From assembly GCF_019243155.1 (NCBI RefSeq), contig NZ_JAFAUS010000003.1, positions 1-42,123 of the forward strand: a DNA stretch of 42,123 bases, given 5' to 3'. Of this stretch, positions 17,041-27,378 are shown in pieces. A program made the translations under genes and the position numbers. The notes under the pieces are model-generated. The model worked only from the letters and a program-made list of their open reading frames with translations. It was not told where the DNA came from and made no database searches. This DNA comes from Mycobacterium sp. (GTDB lineage Bacteria > Actinomycetota > Actinomycetes > Mycobacteriales > Mycobacteriaceae). How positions within the stretch are numbered: position 1 is the first letter of the stretch; the number at the start of each line of letters is the position of its first letter.

Positions 17041-18683
17041 GGACGGCGATCGCCTTCGCGCGCAACACCTGGCGCGCGCTGACCTCGATGGGCACCGCGC
17101 TGGTGCTGTTGTTCCTGCTCGCGCTCGGCGCGATACCCGGGGCGCTGCTGCCGCAGCGCAGCCTCAACGCCGGCAAGGTGAACGACTATCTTGCGGCCCA
17201 CAAGCTGATCGGGCCCTGGCTGGATCGGTTGCAGGCCTTCGACGTGTTCTCCAGTTTCTGGTTCACCGCCATCTACGTGCTGCTGTTCGTGTCCCTGGTC
17301 GGCTGCCTCACCCCGCGGATGATCGAGCACGCCCGCAGCCTGCGCGCCACCCCGGTCGCCGCCCCGCGCAACCTGGCCCGACTGCCCAAGCACGCCCGCG
17401 CACAGGTCGTCGCCGGGCCCGAAGAGGTGAACCGGCTCGCGAACACGCTCGCCGGGCGGCTGCGCGGCTGGCGGACGGCCATCCGGCACGAAGACCCCGC
17501 CGGCTCTGAAGGCGCCTCGGACGTCGTGGAAGTCTCCGCCGAGAAGGGCTATTTGCGCGAGTTCGGCAACATCGTCTTCCACTTCTCGTTGCTGGGCCTG
17601 CTGGTCGCGGTGGCCGTCGGCAAGCTGTTCGGCTACGAGGGCAACGTGATCGTCATCGCCGACGGCGGGGCCGGCTTCTGCTCGGCGTCGCCGGCCGCGT
17701 TCGACTCGTTCCGCGCGGGCAACACCGTCGACGGCACGTCGCTGCATCCGCTGTGCATCCGCGTCAACGACTTCGCGGCGAATTACCTGCCGTCGGGACA
17801 GGCCACCTCCTTCGCCGCCGACATCGACTACCAGTCCGGCAACGATCTGGCCACCAACAGCTGGCGGCACTACCCGCTCGAGGTCAACCACCCGCTGCGG
17901 GTCGGCGGTGACCGGATGTACCTGCAGGGCCACGGCTACGCACCCACATTCACCGTCACCTTCCCGGACGGACAGACCCGCACGTCGACCGTGCAGTGGC
18001 GTCCCGATAATCCGCAGACCCTGCTCTCCTCCGGTGTGGTGCGGATCGACCCGCCCGCCGGGAGCTATCCCAACGCCATGGACCGCCGCCAGCACGAGAT
18101 CGCGATCCAGGGCCTGCTGGCCCCGACCGAGCAGCTCGACGGTGCCCTGCTGTCGTCTCGGTTCCCGGCGTTGAACGCCCCCGCGGTCGCCGTCGACATC
18201 TATCGCGGCGACACCGGGCTGGACAGCGGGCGTCCCCAGTCCCTGTTCACCCTGGACCCGCGGCTGATCGAACAGCACCGGTTGACGAAGGAGAAGCGGG
18301 TCAACCTGCGCGCGGGACAGGCAATCCGGATCGACCAGGGGCCCGCGGCAGGCACCGTCGTCCGCTTCGATGGCGCCGTTCCGTTCGTCAACCTGCAGGT
18401 CTCGCACGACCCGGGCCAGACCTGGGTGCTCGTCTTCGCCATCACGATGATGACCGGGTTGCTGGTGTCGCTGCTGGTGCGGCGCCGCAGGGTGTGGATC
18501 CGTCTGACGCCGGCCGGCGACGAGCAGCCGGGTACCGTGAACGTCGAACTGGGCGGGCTGGCGCGCACCGACAACTCCGGTTGGGGTGACGAATTCGAGC
18601 GGTTGACCGGCCGGCTATTGACTGGGCTCGGCGAATCCGAGGCAATTGACGATCGCAGGAGTGCAGAGGTGGACGTCAAATGA
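17037..18683 (+). CDS. resB: ResB-family cytochrome c biogenesis protein (Rv0528-like)
   Basis: TTGA overlap with ccdA; 'ARNTWRALTSMGTALVLLFLLALGAIPGALLPQRSLN', 'FWFTAIYVLLFVSLVGCLTPRM'. Confidence 0.93.
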   Translation: MRTAIAFARNTWRALTSMGTALVLLFLLALGAIPGALLPQRSLNAGKVNDYLAAHKLIGPWLDRLQAFDVFSSFWFTAIYVLLFVSLVGCLTPRMIEHARSLRATPVAAPRNLARLPKHARAQVVAGPEEVNRLANTLAGRLRGWRTAIRHEDPAGSEGASDVVEVSAEKGYLREFGNIVFHFSLLGLLVAVAVGKLFGYEGNVIVIADGGAGFCSASPAAFDSFRAGNTVDGTSLHPLCIRVNDFAANYLPSGQATSFAADIDYQSGNDLATNSWRHYPLEVNHPLRVGGDRMYLQGHGYAPTFTVTFPDGQTRTSTVQWRPDNPQTLLSSGVVRIDPPAGSYPNAMDRRQHEIAIQGLLAPTEQLDGALLSSRFPALNAPAVAVDIYRGDTGLDSGRPQSLFTLDPRLIEQHRLTKEKRVNLRAGQAIRIDQGPAAGTVVRFDGAVPFVNLQVSHDPGQTWVLVFAITMMTGLLVSLLVRRRRVWIRLTPAGDEQPGTVNVELGGLARTDNSGWGDEFERLTGRLLTGLGESEAIDDRRSAEVDVK

Positions 18684-19657
18684 ACACGGTGCACGTCAAC
18701 ATCGCCTTGGCGCGCTACTCCGATTGGGCATTCACGTCGGCCGTGGTGGCCCTGGTGGTCGGGCTGCTGCTGCTGGCCTTCGAACTGGCATACGTGGGCA
18801 GCCGGCGCGCGGACATGCGCGCCGCGGTGCTGGCGGGGTCGGTGGCCTCGGACAGCAGCACTCCCGGCGTCGTGGACGAGATGGGCCAGCGCCCGTTTGA
18901 CGAACGCGTCGGCCGGGCCGGGCTGGCCGTCGTCTACCTCGGCATCGGGTTGCTGTTCACCTGCATCGTGCTGCGCGGCCTGGCCACCGTGCGGGTGCCG
19001 TGGGGCAACATGTACGAGTTCATCAACCTGACCTGCATGTGCGGGCTGATCGCGGGGGCGTTCGTGCTGCGCCGCCCGCAATACCGCCCGCTCTGGGTCT
19101 TCCTGCTGCTGCCGGTGCTGATCCTGCTCACGGTCTCCGGGCGCTGGCTCTACACCAATGCCGCGCCGGTGATGCCCGCGCTGCAGTCCTACTGGCTGCC
19201 CATTCACGTGTCGGTGGTCAGCCTGGGATCCGGGGTGTTCATGGTCGCCGGCATCGCCAGCATCCTGTTCTTGCTGCGGACGTCGCACCTGGGTGACCCC
19301 GATGCGCAGGGCGCGCTGGCGCGGGTCGTCCAGCGGTTCCCCGACGCGCAGACCCTGGACCGCATCGCCTACCGGACCACCATCTTCGCGTTTCCCGTCT
19401 TCGGTTTCGGCGTCATTTTCGGCGCCATCTGGGCCGAGGAAGCGTGGGGCAGATATTGGGGCTGGGACCCCAAAGAGACTGTGTCCTTCATCGCGTGGGT
19501 GATCTACGCCGCCTACCTGCATGCCAGGTCGACGGCAGGATGGCGGGACAAAAAGGCGGCGTGGATCAACGTCGCGGGGTTCGTGGCCATGGTCTTCAAT
19601 TTGTTCTTCGTTAATCTGGTCACTGTCGGCCTGCATTCCTATGCGGGCGTGGGGTGA
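18680..19657 (+). CDS. ccsA: Cytochrome c assembly protein CcsA/CcsB
   Basis: 'WGNMYEFINLTCMCGLIAG', 'GAIWAEEAWGRYWGWDPKETVSFIAWVIYAAYLHAR' heme-handling WWD-like motif. Confidence 0.96.
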   Translation: MNTVHVNIALARYSDWAFTSAVVALVVGLLLLAFELAYVGSRRADMRAAVLAGSVASDSSTPGVVDEMGQRPFDERVGRAGLAVVYLGIGLLFTCIVLRGLATVRVPWGNMYEFINLTCMCGLIAGAFVLRRPQYRPLWVFLLLPVLILLTVSGRWLYTNAAPVMPALQSYWLPIHVSVVSLGSGVFMVAGIASILFLLRTSHLGDPDAQGALARVVQRFPDAQTLDRIAYRTTIFAFPVFGFGVIFGAIWAEEAWGRYWGWDPKETVSFIAWVIYAAYLHARSTAGWRDKKAAWINVAGFVAMVFNLFFVNLVTVGLHSYAGVG

Positions 19658-19701
19658 TTGCCAGCATCGAACCCAATAACGCAGAACAAGGGGGAACGTA
19701 C

Positions 19702-21000
19702 GTGTCTGAGCATTCGACGTCGGGCGTCGGGGCGCCCGAGCAACCGACCACGCAACTGACGCCGCAGGGACCATCGTCGGAGCAGAAGGCCGCCGAATCA
19801 GATTCCGGCGACGCGCCCACCCGCGCCTTTGCGGGCTTTCGCACCGAGCGACGGATGCCGAGCCCGGAGCGCGCACCCGAGCGGCCGGAGAGCGCACCGA
19901 CCGCGTCCCGGCCGGCCGGGGCCATGCCGCCCTGGGACTCGACGCCGGTGACCGGCATCCCGCGGGTGGACCCGACCGCGTACGGCGCCTACTACAACGG
20001 CGGGGCCGACGCCCCGCCCGCGCAGGCCCCGCAGCGGCCCGAGTACCTGCCGCACACGCCCTATCCCGAACTGTCCACCGGCATGCTGTTGCGGCCGGTG
20101 CAGCCACCGCCGTCCGAGGGCTGGCGACTGCTGCTCTACAAGGCCTCCGGCGGCCTGATCAACCTGGGTGAAAGTCCGCGCGCCGCCCGGCACAACAACC
20201 TGGTGGCACAGGTCAACCGGCCTCTGCGTGGCTCCTACCGGGTGGCGCTGCTGTCGCTGAAGGGCGGCGTCGGCAAGACCACGATCACCGCGACGGTGGG
20301 CGCGACGTTCGCGTCCATCCGCGGCGACCGGGTGGTGGCCGTCGATGCCAACCCCGACCGCGGCACGCTGAGCCAGAAGATCCCGCTGGAGACGACGGCG
20401 ACGGTGCGCCAGCTGCTGCACGACGCCGGAACCATCGAGCGCTACAGCGACGTGCGCCGCTACACCTCCAAGGGCCCGAGCGGCCTGGAGGTGCTCGCGT
20501 CGGAAACCGATCCCGCGATTTCGGACGCGTTCAGCGCCGAGGACTACTCGCGGGTTGTCGACATCCTGGAACGCTTCTACGGCCTGGTGCTGACCGACTG
20601 CGGCCCCGGGTTGCTGCACTCGGTGATGTCGTCGGTGCTGGAGAAGGCCGACGTCCTCATCGTGGTCAGCTCGGGGTCCATCGACGGCGCGCGCAGCGCG
20701 TCGGCGACGCTGGACTGGCTGGACGCCCACGGCCATCAGGAGCTGGTGCGCAACTCAGTCGCCGTGATCAACGGGGTGCGGCCGCGGCCCGGCAAAGTCG
20801 ACATGAACAAGGTGATCGAACACTTCTCGCGCCGTTGCCGCGCGGTCCAGCTGGTGCCTTACGACCCGCACCTCGAGGAAGGCGCGGAGATCGACCTGCA
20901 CCGGTTGCGTCGGGGCACTCGCGAATCGCTCACCGAGCTGGCGGCCACCATCGCCGACGGCTTCCCGGGCGAGCAGCGCAACCCCGTCCTGGGCGGCTAG
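19702..21000 (+). CDS. MinD/ParA-like P-loop ATPase with long low-complexity N-terminus (Rv0530-like)
   Basis: 'VALLSLKGGVGKTTITATVGATFASIRGDRVVAVDANPDRGTLSQK' deviant Walker A. GTG 19702 after GGGGGAA preferred over 19654. Confidence 0.9.
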   Translation: MSEHSTSGVGAPEQPTTQLTPQGPSSEQKAAESDSGDAPTRAFAGFRTERRMPSPERAPERPESAPTASRPAGAMPPWDSTPVTGIPRVDPTAYGAYYNGGADAPPAQAPQRPEYLPHTPYPELSTGMLLRPVQPPPSEGWRLLLYKASGGLINLGESPRAARHNNLVAQVNRPLRGSYRVALLSLKGGVGKTTITATVGATFASIRGDRVVAVDANPDRGTLSQKIPLETTATVRQLLHDAGTIERYSDVRRYTSKGPSGLEVLASETDPAISDAFSAEDYSRVVDILERFYGLVLTDCGPGLLHSVMSSVLEKADVLIVVSSGSIDGARSASATLDWLDAHGHQELVRNSVAVINGVRPRPGKVDMNKVIEHFSRRCRAVQLVPYDPHLEEGAEIDLHRLRRGTRESLTELAATIADGFPGEQRNPVLGG

Positions 21001-21030
21001 CGCGCCCGAGGGCTTGCAAAGAGGTGGGTC

Positions 21031-21192
21031 CTAGCGGGGGTTGTTGTCCCCGTGACCTAATCGCCGCAAGAAGTCTGGATCGTCGTCGGGGCCGATGACG
21101 CGCGTCTTGGGTCGCATGACCTGTGACCGCGCAGCGCGCCAACCGACGTACACCAGCGTTCCCAAAATCACGACGAGCAGCAGGTAGAGCAC
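21031..21192 (-). CDS. 53-aa putative small membrane protein
   Basis: Read from sequence, not in the ORF track: (GTG)LYLLLVVILGTLVYVGWRAARSQVMRPKTRVIGPDDDPDFLRRLGHGDNNPR*. AGGAGG 6 nt before GTG; in-frame TGA immediately upstream fixes the start. Confidence 0.7.
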   Translation of the reverse strand: MLYLLLVVILGTLVYVGWRAARSQVMRPKTRVIGPDDDPDFLRRLGHGDNNPR

Positions 21193-21239
21193 TCAACACC
21201 TCCTTCGAGCGAATATACCCGCGCCGTAGGCTGCACTCT

Positions 21240-21611
21240 GTGTCAGAAGGACCTAGCGACAACAGCACTGGGAACAGCACGGGCGACGGCGACGCGGAGG
21301 GCCGCAGGGGCCATGTGATCGTCGACGTCGCGCTCTACGCCGCGGCGCGGTTGCTGCTGGCGGTCGTCCTCACCGCCGTGATCTACGGGGTCGCGCGGCT
21401 ACTGGGGATCGGCCAGTTTCCCGTCGTCGTCGCTGCGCTGTTCGCGTTGATCATCGCGATGCCGCTGGGCATCTACGTGTTCAGCCCGTTGCGCCGGCGC
21501 GCCACCGCCTCGCTTGCGATCGCCGGCGAACGCCGGCGCCGGGAGCGCGAACAACTGCAGGCCCGGCTGCACGGCGACGCGGAGCCCGACGAGGGCACCG
21601 ACGACGCGTGA
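21240..21611 (+). CDS. DUF4229-like small membrane protein (Rv0531-like)
   Basis: GTG 21240; 'VDVALYAAARLLLAVVLTAVIYGVARLLGI..FPVVVAALFALIIAMPLGIYVFSPLRRRAT'. Confidence 0.8.
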   Translation: MSEGPSDNSTGNSTGDGDAEGRRGHVIVDVALYAAARLLLAVVLTAVIYGVARLLGIGQFPVVVAALFALIIAMPLGIYVFSPLRRRATASLAIAGERRRREREQLQARLHGDAEPDEGTDDA

Positions 21612-21619
21612 GGCCGCGC

Positions 21620-22627
21620 TCATCCCTTCGGCAGCAGCACCACCTGGGCGGCGTAGCTCAGGCCCGCGCCGTAACCGATCAGCAGCGCCAGGTCGCCCGG
21701 CTTGGCCGCCCCGGTCTCCAACACCTCGGCCATCGCCAGCGGGATGGAAGCGGCCGAGGTGTTCCCGGTGTGCTCGATGTCGTTGGCGACGATCGCGTCG
21801 GGACGTAATTCGAGTCCCTTGGCGAGCACCTCGTTGATCCGGCTGTTGGCCTGGTGCGGGATGAAGACGTCGATTTCGTCGGACCTCACGCCCGCGGCAT
21901 CCATGGCCTGCCGACCGACCTTTCCCATCTCGAACGCCGCCCACCGGAAGACGGCGCTGCCCTCGAGCCGCAGGAATGGGCGCGGGCCCGTCGGGGAGTC
22001 CATGTAGTCGATCCAGTCGATGTCCTGGCGGATGGCGGTGGCCTGGTCGCCGTCGCTGCCCCAGACGGTCGGGCCGATGCCCTGCTCGGGTGTCTCGCCG
22101 ACCACCACCGCCGCGGCGCCGTCGGCGAAGATGAAGCAGTTGCTCCGGTCCTGCATGTCCACGGTGGGCGACAGTTTCTCCGAACCGACCACCAGCACCT
22201 TGGCGGCGGTCCCACCGCGGATCATGTCGGCGGCGACGCCGAGCCCGTAGCCGAAGCCGGCGCACCCCGCCGAGACGTCGAAGGCGGGCACGCCGGTGGC
22301 CCCCAGTGCGGCCGCGACCGAGGGGGCACAAGCAGGCGTCTGCAGGAAGTGGGTGCTGGTGGCCACGATCACGCAGTCGATGTCGCCCGCGGTCAACGAC
22401 GCTTTGGCGATGGCCTCGCGCCCGGACTCGGTGGCCATCGATGCGGCGGATTCATCGCGGGCGGCGAACCGGCGGGTCTTGATGCCGGTCCGGGAAAAAA
22501 TCCACTCGTCCGATGACTCGATGTTCTGGCAGATCTCGTCGTTGGTCACCACTCGTTCGGGGCGGTATGCGCCGACACTGAGCAATCCGATGTGCTTCGG
22601 ACCATTGGTCGTAGTGATCTGCGGCAT
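21620..22627 (-). CDS. fabH: 3-oxoacyl-ACP synthase III (KAS III)
   Basis: '[22 protein letters not shown]' catalytic Cys; '[19 protein letters not shown]'; '[18 protein letters not shown]'. Confidence 0.96.
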   Translation of the reverse strand: MPQITTTNGPKHIGLLSVGAYRPERVVTNDEICQNIESSDEWIFSRTGIKTRRFAARDESAASMATESGREAIAKASLTAGDIDCVIVATSTHFLQTPACAPSVAAALGATGVPAFDVSAGCAGFGYGLGVAADMIRGGTAAKVLVVGSEKLSPTVDMQDRSNCFIFADGAAAVVVGETPEQGIGPTVWGSDGDQATAIRQDIDWIDYMDSPTGPRPFLRLEGSAVFRWAAFEMGKVGRQAMDAAGVRSDEIDVFIPHQANSRINEVLAKGLELRPDAIVANDIEHTGNTSAASIPLAMAEVLETGAAKPGDLALLIGYGAGLSYAAQVVLLPKG

Positions 22628-22691
22628 TGGGCCAACCTCTCATAGTTATCGAACCGTCTGAGGTCTTTCACCGACAACGCAGACGGAACCG

Positions 22692-23564
22692 CTAGCCGGT
22701 CAGCGCCAGGGCCGTCGCGACCGCGACCGCCCAGAGAACCATTGTCAGCCCGGTGTCGCGCAGCACCGGGATCAGCTCCGGTCCGCCCCGGCCGGATCGC
22801 ACCGGCGCCACGGCTCGCATCGCCAGCGGCGTTGCCACGAACCCCGCCGCGCACCACGGCGTGGCGACCATCAACACCAGGGTCGCCACCGCGGCGGTCA
22901 CCAGCAGCGCCTGGTAGAGGATGCGCGTGCGGGGATCGCCCAACCGCACCGCCAGGGTGATCTTGTCGGACTGTGCGTCGGTGGGGATGTCGCGCAGGTT
23001 GTTGGCCACCAGCACCGACGACGACAGCGCTCCCGTCGCCACCGCCAGCACCAGGCCCACCCAGTCGACCCGCAGCGCCTGCGTGTACTCGGTGCCGAGC
23101 ACAGCGACCAGGCCGAAGAACACGAACACCGCGACCTCGCCGAAACCCAAGTAGCCGTAGGGCTTCGACCCGCCCGTGTACAGCCACGCCCCGGCAATGC
23201 AGGCCGCGCCCACCGCGATCAGCCAGGGCGCGCTGAACAGTGCCAGCGCGAGCCCGGCGAGCGCGCCGACCGTCAGGCTGGCCACCGCCGCGGTCAACAC
23301 CGCGCGGGGGGTCGCCAGCCGGGAGCCGACCAGCCGCACCGGGCCGGCCCGGTCGTCGTCGGTGCCGCGAATGCCGTCGGAATAGTCGTTCGCGTAGTTC
23401 ACGCCGATGGTCAGCGCGAGCGCCACGGCGAGCGCCAGCAGCGCCTTCCACCACACCGCGGATCCCAGCCACGCCGCCGCGCCGGTGCCCGCGACCACCG
23501 GAGCGACCGCGTTGGGCAGCGTCCGCGGCCGCGCACCCGAGATCCACTGCCCGAAACTCGCCAC
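22692..23564 (-). CDS. menA: 1,4-dihydroxy-2-naphthoate polyprenyltransferase
   Basis: '[26 protein letters not shown]', '[26 protein letters not shown]', '[22 protein letters not shown]'. Confidence 0.96.
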   Translation of the reverse strand: MASFGQWISGARPRTLPNAVAPVVAGTGAAAWLGSAVWWKALLALAVALALTIGVNYANDYSDGIRGTDDDRAGPVRLVGSRLATPRAVLTAAVASLTVGALAGLALALFSAPWLIAVGAACIAGAWLYTGGSKPYGYLGFGEVAVFVFFGLVAVLGTEYTQALRVDWVGLVLAVATGALSSSVLVANNLRDIPTDAQSDKITLAVRLGDPRTRILYQALLVTAAVATLVLMVATPWCAAGFVATPLAMRAVAPVRSGRGGPELIPVLRDTGLTMVLWAVAVATALALTG

Positions 23565-23641
23565 GGAAACATCCTGCCAGGGCTGGGTCGCCGGGACCGC
23601 ACCCGCAATCGACTTCTCGGGCCATGCACCACAATGGGCGA

Positions 23642-24418
23642 ATGCTCGGAGTCATCGGTGGCAGCGGTTTCTACACCTTCTTCGGATCCGACGCCCGCGA
23701 CGCCACCGTCGACACCCCCTATGGTCAGCCCAGCGCCCCGGTGACCGTGGGCACCGTCGGGGAACACGAGGTGGCCTTCCTGCCCCGGCACGGCGCCAAG
23801 CACGAGTACTCGGCGCACACGGTGCCCTACCGGGCCAACATGTGGGCGTTGCGCAAGCTCGGCGTGCGGCGGGTGCTCGCGCCGTGCGCGGTCGGCAGCC
23901 TGAAGCCCGAACTCGGTCCGGGTGCGATCGTGGTGCCCGATCAGCTGGTCGACCGCACCAGGAGCCGCGCCGACACCTACTTCGATTCCGGCGGCATCCA
24001 CGTCGACTTCGCCGATCCGTACTGCCCCACGTTGCGGGATGCGGTGACCGCGCTGCCCGGCGTGACCGACGGCGGCACCATGGTCGTGATCCAGGGGCCG
24101 CGTTTTTCCACCCGCGCCGAAAGCCGGTGGTTCGCCGCGGCCGGGTTCTCTTTGGTCAACATGACCGGGTATCCGGAGGCGGTGCTGGCCCGTGAACTCG
24201 AGATATGTTATGCGGCAATAGCTTTGGTAACCGACCTGGACGCCGGCATCAGCGCCGGCGAGGGGGTCAAGGCCATCGACGTGTTCGCCGAGTTCGAACG
24301 AAACATCGAGCCGTTCAAGAAGTTGGTGCGCGAAGCGATCGGCCGGGTCGCCGCCGATCGCGCCTGCACGCATTGCCTGCCGCACGCCGGGGTCACCCTG
24401 CCGATCGAGCTGCCGTGA
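23642..24418 (+). CDS. S-methyl-5'-thioadenosine / purine nucleoside phosphorylase (Rv0535-like)
   Basis: '[14 protein letters not shown]', '[42 protein letters not shown]', '[30 protein letters not shown]'. Confidence 0.95.
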   Translation: MLGVIGGSGFYTFFGSDARDATVDTPYGQPSAPVTVGTVGEHEVAFLPRHGAKHEYSAHTVPYRANMWALRKLGVRRVLAPCAVGSLKPELGPGAIVVPDQLVDRTRSRADTYFDSGGIHVDFADPYCPTLRDAVTALPGVTDGGTMVVIQGPRFSTRAESRWFAAAGFSLVNMTGYPEAVLARELEICYAAIALVTDLDAGISAGEGVKAIDVFAEFERNIEPFKKLVREAIGRVAADRACTHCLPHAGVTLPIELP

Positions 24419-25452
24419 GGGTATTGCTCACGGGCGCAGCCGGTTTCATCGGCTCGCGGGTGAACGCCGCGCTGTGCGCGGCGGGCCACGAGGTGGTCGC
24501 CGTCGACGTGCTGCTGCCCGCCGCGCACGGTCCGAATGCGGTGCTGCCGCAGGGATGTCACCGCGTTGACGTCCGCGACGGCGACGCCCTGGCCCCGCTG
24601 CTGGATGGCGTGGACCTGGTATGTCATCAGGCCGCCATGGTCGGCGCGGGCGTGGACGCCGCCGATGCGCCCGAGTACGGCGGGCACAACGATTTCGCCA
24701 CCACGGTGTTGCTGGCGCAGATGTTCGCCGCCGGGGTGCGTCGTCTGGTGCTGGCGTCGTCGATGGTGGTGTACGGGCAGGGCCGTTATCACTGCGGGCA
24801 GCACGGCGACGTCGACCCGCTGCCGCGCGGGCGCGCGGACCTCGACGCGGGCGTCTTCGAGCACCGCTGCCCGATCGGCGGGGAGGAGCTGCAGTGGCGC
24901 CTCGTCGACGAGGGCGCCGCCGTGGCGCCGCGCAGCCTCTACGCCGCCAGCAAGACCGCGCAGGAACACTACGCGCTGGCGTGGTCGGAAGCCACGGGCG
25001 GCTCGGTGGCGGCGTTGCGCTACCACAACGTCTACGGCCCCGGCATGCCGCGCGACACCCCCTATTCGGGTGTCGCCGCGATCTTCCGGTCGGCGTTGGA
25101 AAAAGGCCATCCGCCAAAGGTTTTCGAGGACGGCGGCCAGATGCGCGACTTCGTCCACGTCGACGACGTGGCCGCCGCCAACGTCGCGGCGGCGTCCGCC
25201 ACCGCTTCCAGCGAGGGCTTCTCGGCCTTCAATGTGTGCTCCGGGCGGCCCATTTCGATTCTTGAGGTCGCCACCGCGCTGTGCGAGGCACGCGATTCGT
25301 CACTCTCCCCGGTGATCACCGGCCAGTACCGCAACGGCGACGTCCGGCACATCGTCGCCGATCCGTCCCGGGCCGCCGAGGTGCTGGGTTTCACCGCTGG
25401 CATCGACCCCGCAGAGGGATTGCGCGAGTTCGCGTTCGCGCCGCTTCGCTGA
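24415..25452 (+). CDS. NAD-dependent epimerase/dehydratase (galE-like, Rv0536-like)
   Basis: GTGA overlap; 'VLLTGAAGFIGSRVNAAL' Rossmann motif; 'YAASKTAQEHYALAW' YxxxK. Confidence 0.92.
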   Translation: MRVLLTGAAGFIGSRVNAALCAAGHEVVAVDVLLPAAHGPNAVLPQGCHRVDVRDGDALAPLLDGVDLVCHQAAMVGAGVDAADAPEYGGHNDFATTVLLAQMFAAGVRRLVLASSMVVYGQGRYHCGQHGDVDPLPRGRADLDAGVFEHRCPIGGEELQWRLVDEGAAVAPRSLYAASKTAQEHYALAWSEATGGSVAALRYHNVYGPGMPRDTPYSGVAAIFRSALEKGHPPKVFEDGGQMRDFVHVDDVAAANVAAASATASSEGFSAFNVCSGRPISILEVATALCEARDSSLSPVITGQYRNGDVRHIVADPSRAAEVLGFTAGIDPAEGLREFAFAPLR

Positions 25453-25456
25453 ACCG

Positions 25457-27130
25457 CTACTGCTGTGGCGGCCGGAAGATCTTCGGCCGCTGCACGGGAA
25501 TCTGGCGCGTCGCGGAGTCGTCGCCCCGGAAGATGCGGGGAGAGCTGGACGGGTCGGTCGGGATGCGGGTGGTCTCCGCGGCGGACGGCGGGGCGGGTTG
25601 CCCCACCGGGACACGGGCCCGCGGCGGGGCCGCGGCGGACGGCGGGGCGGCGCGACGCGCCTGACGACGCAATCGTCGGCCGCTAAGGTGTCCCGTGACG
25701 ATGGCCGCCGCGAATATGCACAGCGCCAGGCCGCACAGCGTCACGTCGAAGGTGCTGGTGATCTGCTGGGCCAGGTTGTTTCCGTAAACCGGCTGCAGCG
25801 CAGGCGAATTGGGCGAGTCCGCGAACCGCGGCGCCAGCACGACGCCGACGATGACGCGCGCAACGGTCAGGGCGGCGACCAGGCCGCACAGCGACGAGAT
25901 CAGCCGCGCGGAGCGGGTGCCGTCGGCCAGGCTCATGCGCAGCCAGATCGCGAGCAGCGCGGTGATCAGATCGAAGGCGGCCAGCACGATGCTGTCGTAT
26001 CGCGAGAACGGGTAGTTCAGGCTCACGGAGACCGCGAGGTCGGTCATCCGCATCACGATCGATCCCACACACCAGACGGCTATGAGCAGCAAGCCATTTC
26101 GCGCAGCCGCCCGCCAGGCAGTCTCCTCGGTGGTCGACGTGTTGCGATGCCCGAACAATGCCCTCGGCGCGAAAATCGCCGCGGCCGCGGCCCACGCCAG
26201 GTAGCCCTCGAACCCGACCCCCGCGGTGGACGTGTTCTGCGCGATGCCGTGGAAGGCGTCGATGTCACGACCGGCTGGAAGGAACCACACGAGAATCCCG
26301 GCGACCAGCGTCGAGGCACCCATCGCGACGGTCGCGAGCCGAGCTGCCCTGGTGTTCCGCGACAGCCATCGAGAGGCGACCAGGACGGCGACCAACGCCA
26401 CCACGCCGTACACCACCGCCGTCGCGATGACAGCGATGTTCTGTTTGCCGAACGCGGCCGCGCCCGCGGAGTTCTGCAGCGCGTACCGCAGCCGCCAGTA
26501 GAGGTTGAATCCGAAGCTCAGCACCGCGGCGAGCATCGACACGTAGCCGATGATCCGCGCGGACCGATACTTCCCGGACAGGTCGTCGCCTTCAGGCACC
26601 GGGCCCGTGCGGGCGCCGGTGACCGCCGTGTGCGCGCTCAGTAGCGCGCCGGCGACCCCCACCCAGGCGCCCGGGCCGACACCGCCTGGCACCGTGACCG
26701 AACCACCGAAGCGGACGGTTTCAAACGCGTCGAACCCGACGAACGCCAGCACCAGCAACAGATACGGGACGTTGAGCAGCAGCCGAATCCGGCCGGCCGT
26801 CGCGGGATTGAACCGGGCGCCACCCGATCGCCAGGAACCCGCAACGGCAACGGCGATGACCGACAGCAGCGTCACCACCAGCAGCACAGCGAACAGGGCC
26901 CTGTTGCTGCCGGGTATCCCGAGGCCGAAATACAGATTCCACGGCAGGAACAGCGCGACGATCACCAGCACCACCGCGGTGATGTCGCTGACGGTGTTCC
27001 AGTGTCGCGCCGGATCCCCGTCTGCGGTGGTCTGCGGGCGGATGATGCGGGCATGAGGCGTTTGCTGCACTTGCCCGGTCGGCCGGCTGATGGGACCGGT
27101 CGGGGTGTCGTCGCTGCTCTGGCTCACCAT
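25457..27130 (-). CDS. Conserved polytopic membrane protein (Rv0537c-like)
   Basis: 557 aa with many TM-like segments and a basic Pro-rich C-terminus. Confidence 0.75.
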   Translation of the reverse strand: MVSQSSDDTPTGPISRPTGQVQQTPHARIIRPQTTADGDPARHWNTVSDITAVVLVIVALFLPWNLYFGLGIPGSNRALFAVLLVVTLLSVIAVAVAGSWRSGGARFNPATAGRIRLLLNVPYLLLVLAFVGFDAFETVRFGGSVTVPGGVGPGAWVGVAGALLSAHTAVTGARTGPVPEGDDLSGKYRSARIIGYVSMLAAVLSFGFNLYWRLRYALQNSAGAAAFGKQNIAVIATAVVYGVVALVAVLVASRWLSRNTRAARLATVAMGASTLVAGILVWFLPAGRDIDAFHGIAQNTSTAGVGFEGYLAWAAAAAIFAPRALFGHRNTSTTEETAWRAAARNGLLLIAVWCVGSIVMRMTDLAVSVSLNYPFSRYDSIVLAAFDLITALLAIWLRMSLADGTRSARLISSLCGLVAALTVARVIVGVVLAPRFADSPNSPALQPVYGNNLAQQITSTFDVTLCGLALCIFAAAIVTGHLSGRRLRRQARRAAPPSAAAPPRARVPVGQPAPPSAAETTRIPTDPSSSPRIFRGDDSATRQIPVQRPKIFRPPQQ

Positions 27131-27378
27131 GCCCCCCGCGAATCAAGGATCTGCTCGGTTGCGAACATATTCTCCGTTCGGACGCCGTGGCAGTGGCCTT
27201 AGGAGGGTTTTCCGCGGAGATCATTCCGCGGCGACCGTCCGGTCGTTGGAAGAAGCTGGTTACGCTTCGCTAGTGGGCGAACTGTTCGCCCGAATGACTG
27301 ATACTGCCAACGGTGTCGCAAGTGTAATGATGCCGGACATTGCTGGTTGTGGGGTGGCCGGGGTGAAGGAGAAGCGGG

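Noticed and set aside
16368-18407. 679-aa minus-strand ORF opposite ccdA/resB (likewise 18200..20107 -, 27199..28956 -, 25598..26644 +, 39363..40394 +)
   Set aside because: Antisense to well-recognised genes, with Arg/His/Gly/Gln-rich composition typical of shadow ORFs in high-GC DNA; no domain recognised.
27275-27291. LexA/SOS box (CGAAC...GTTCG)
   Set aside because: Mycobacterial SOS boxes have a 4-nt spacer between CGAAC and GTTCG; here it is 1 nt.
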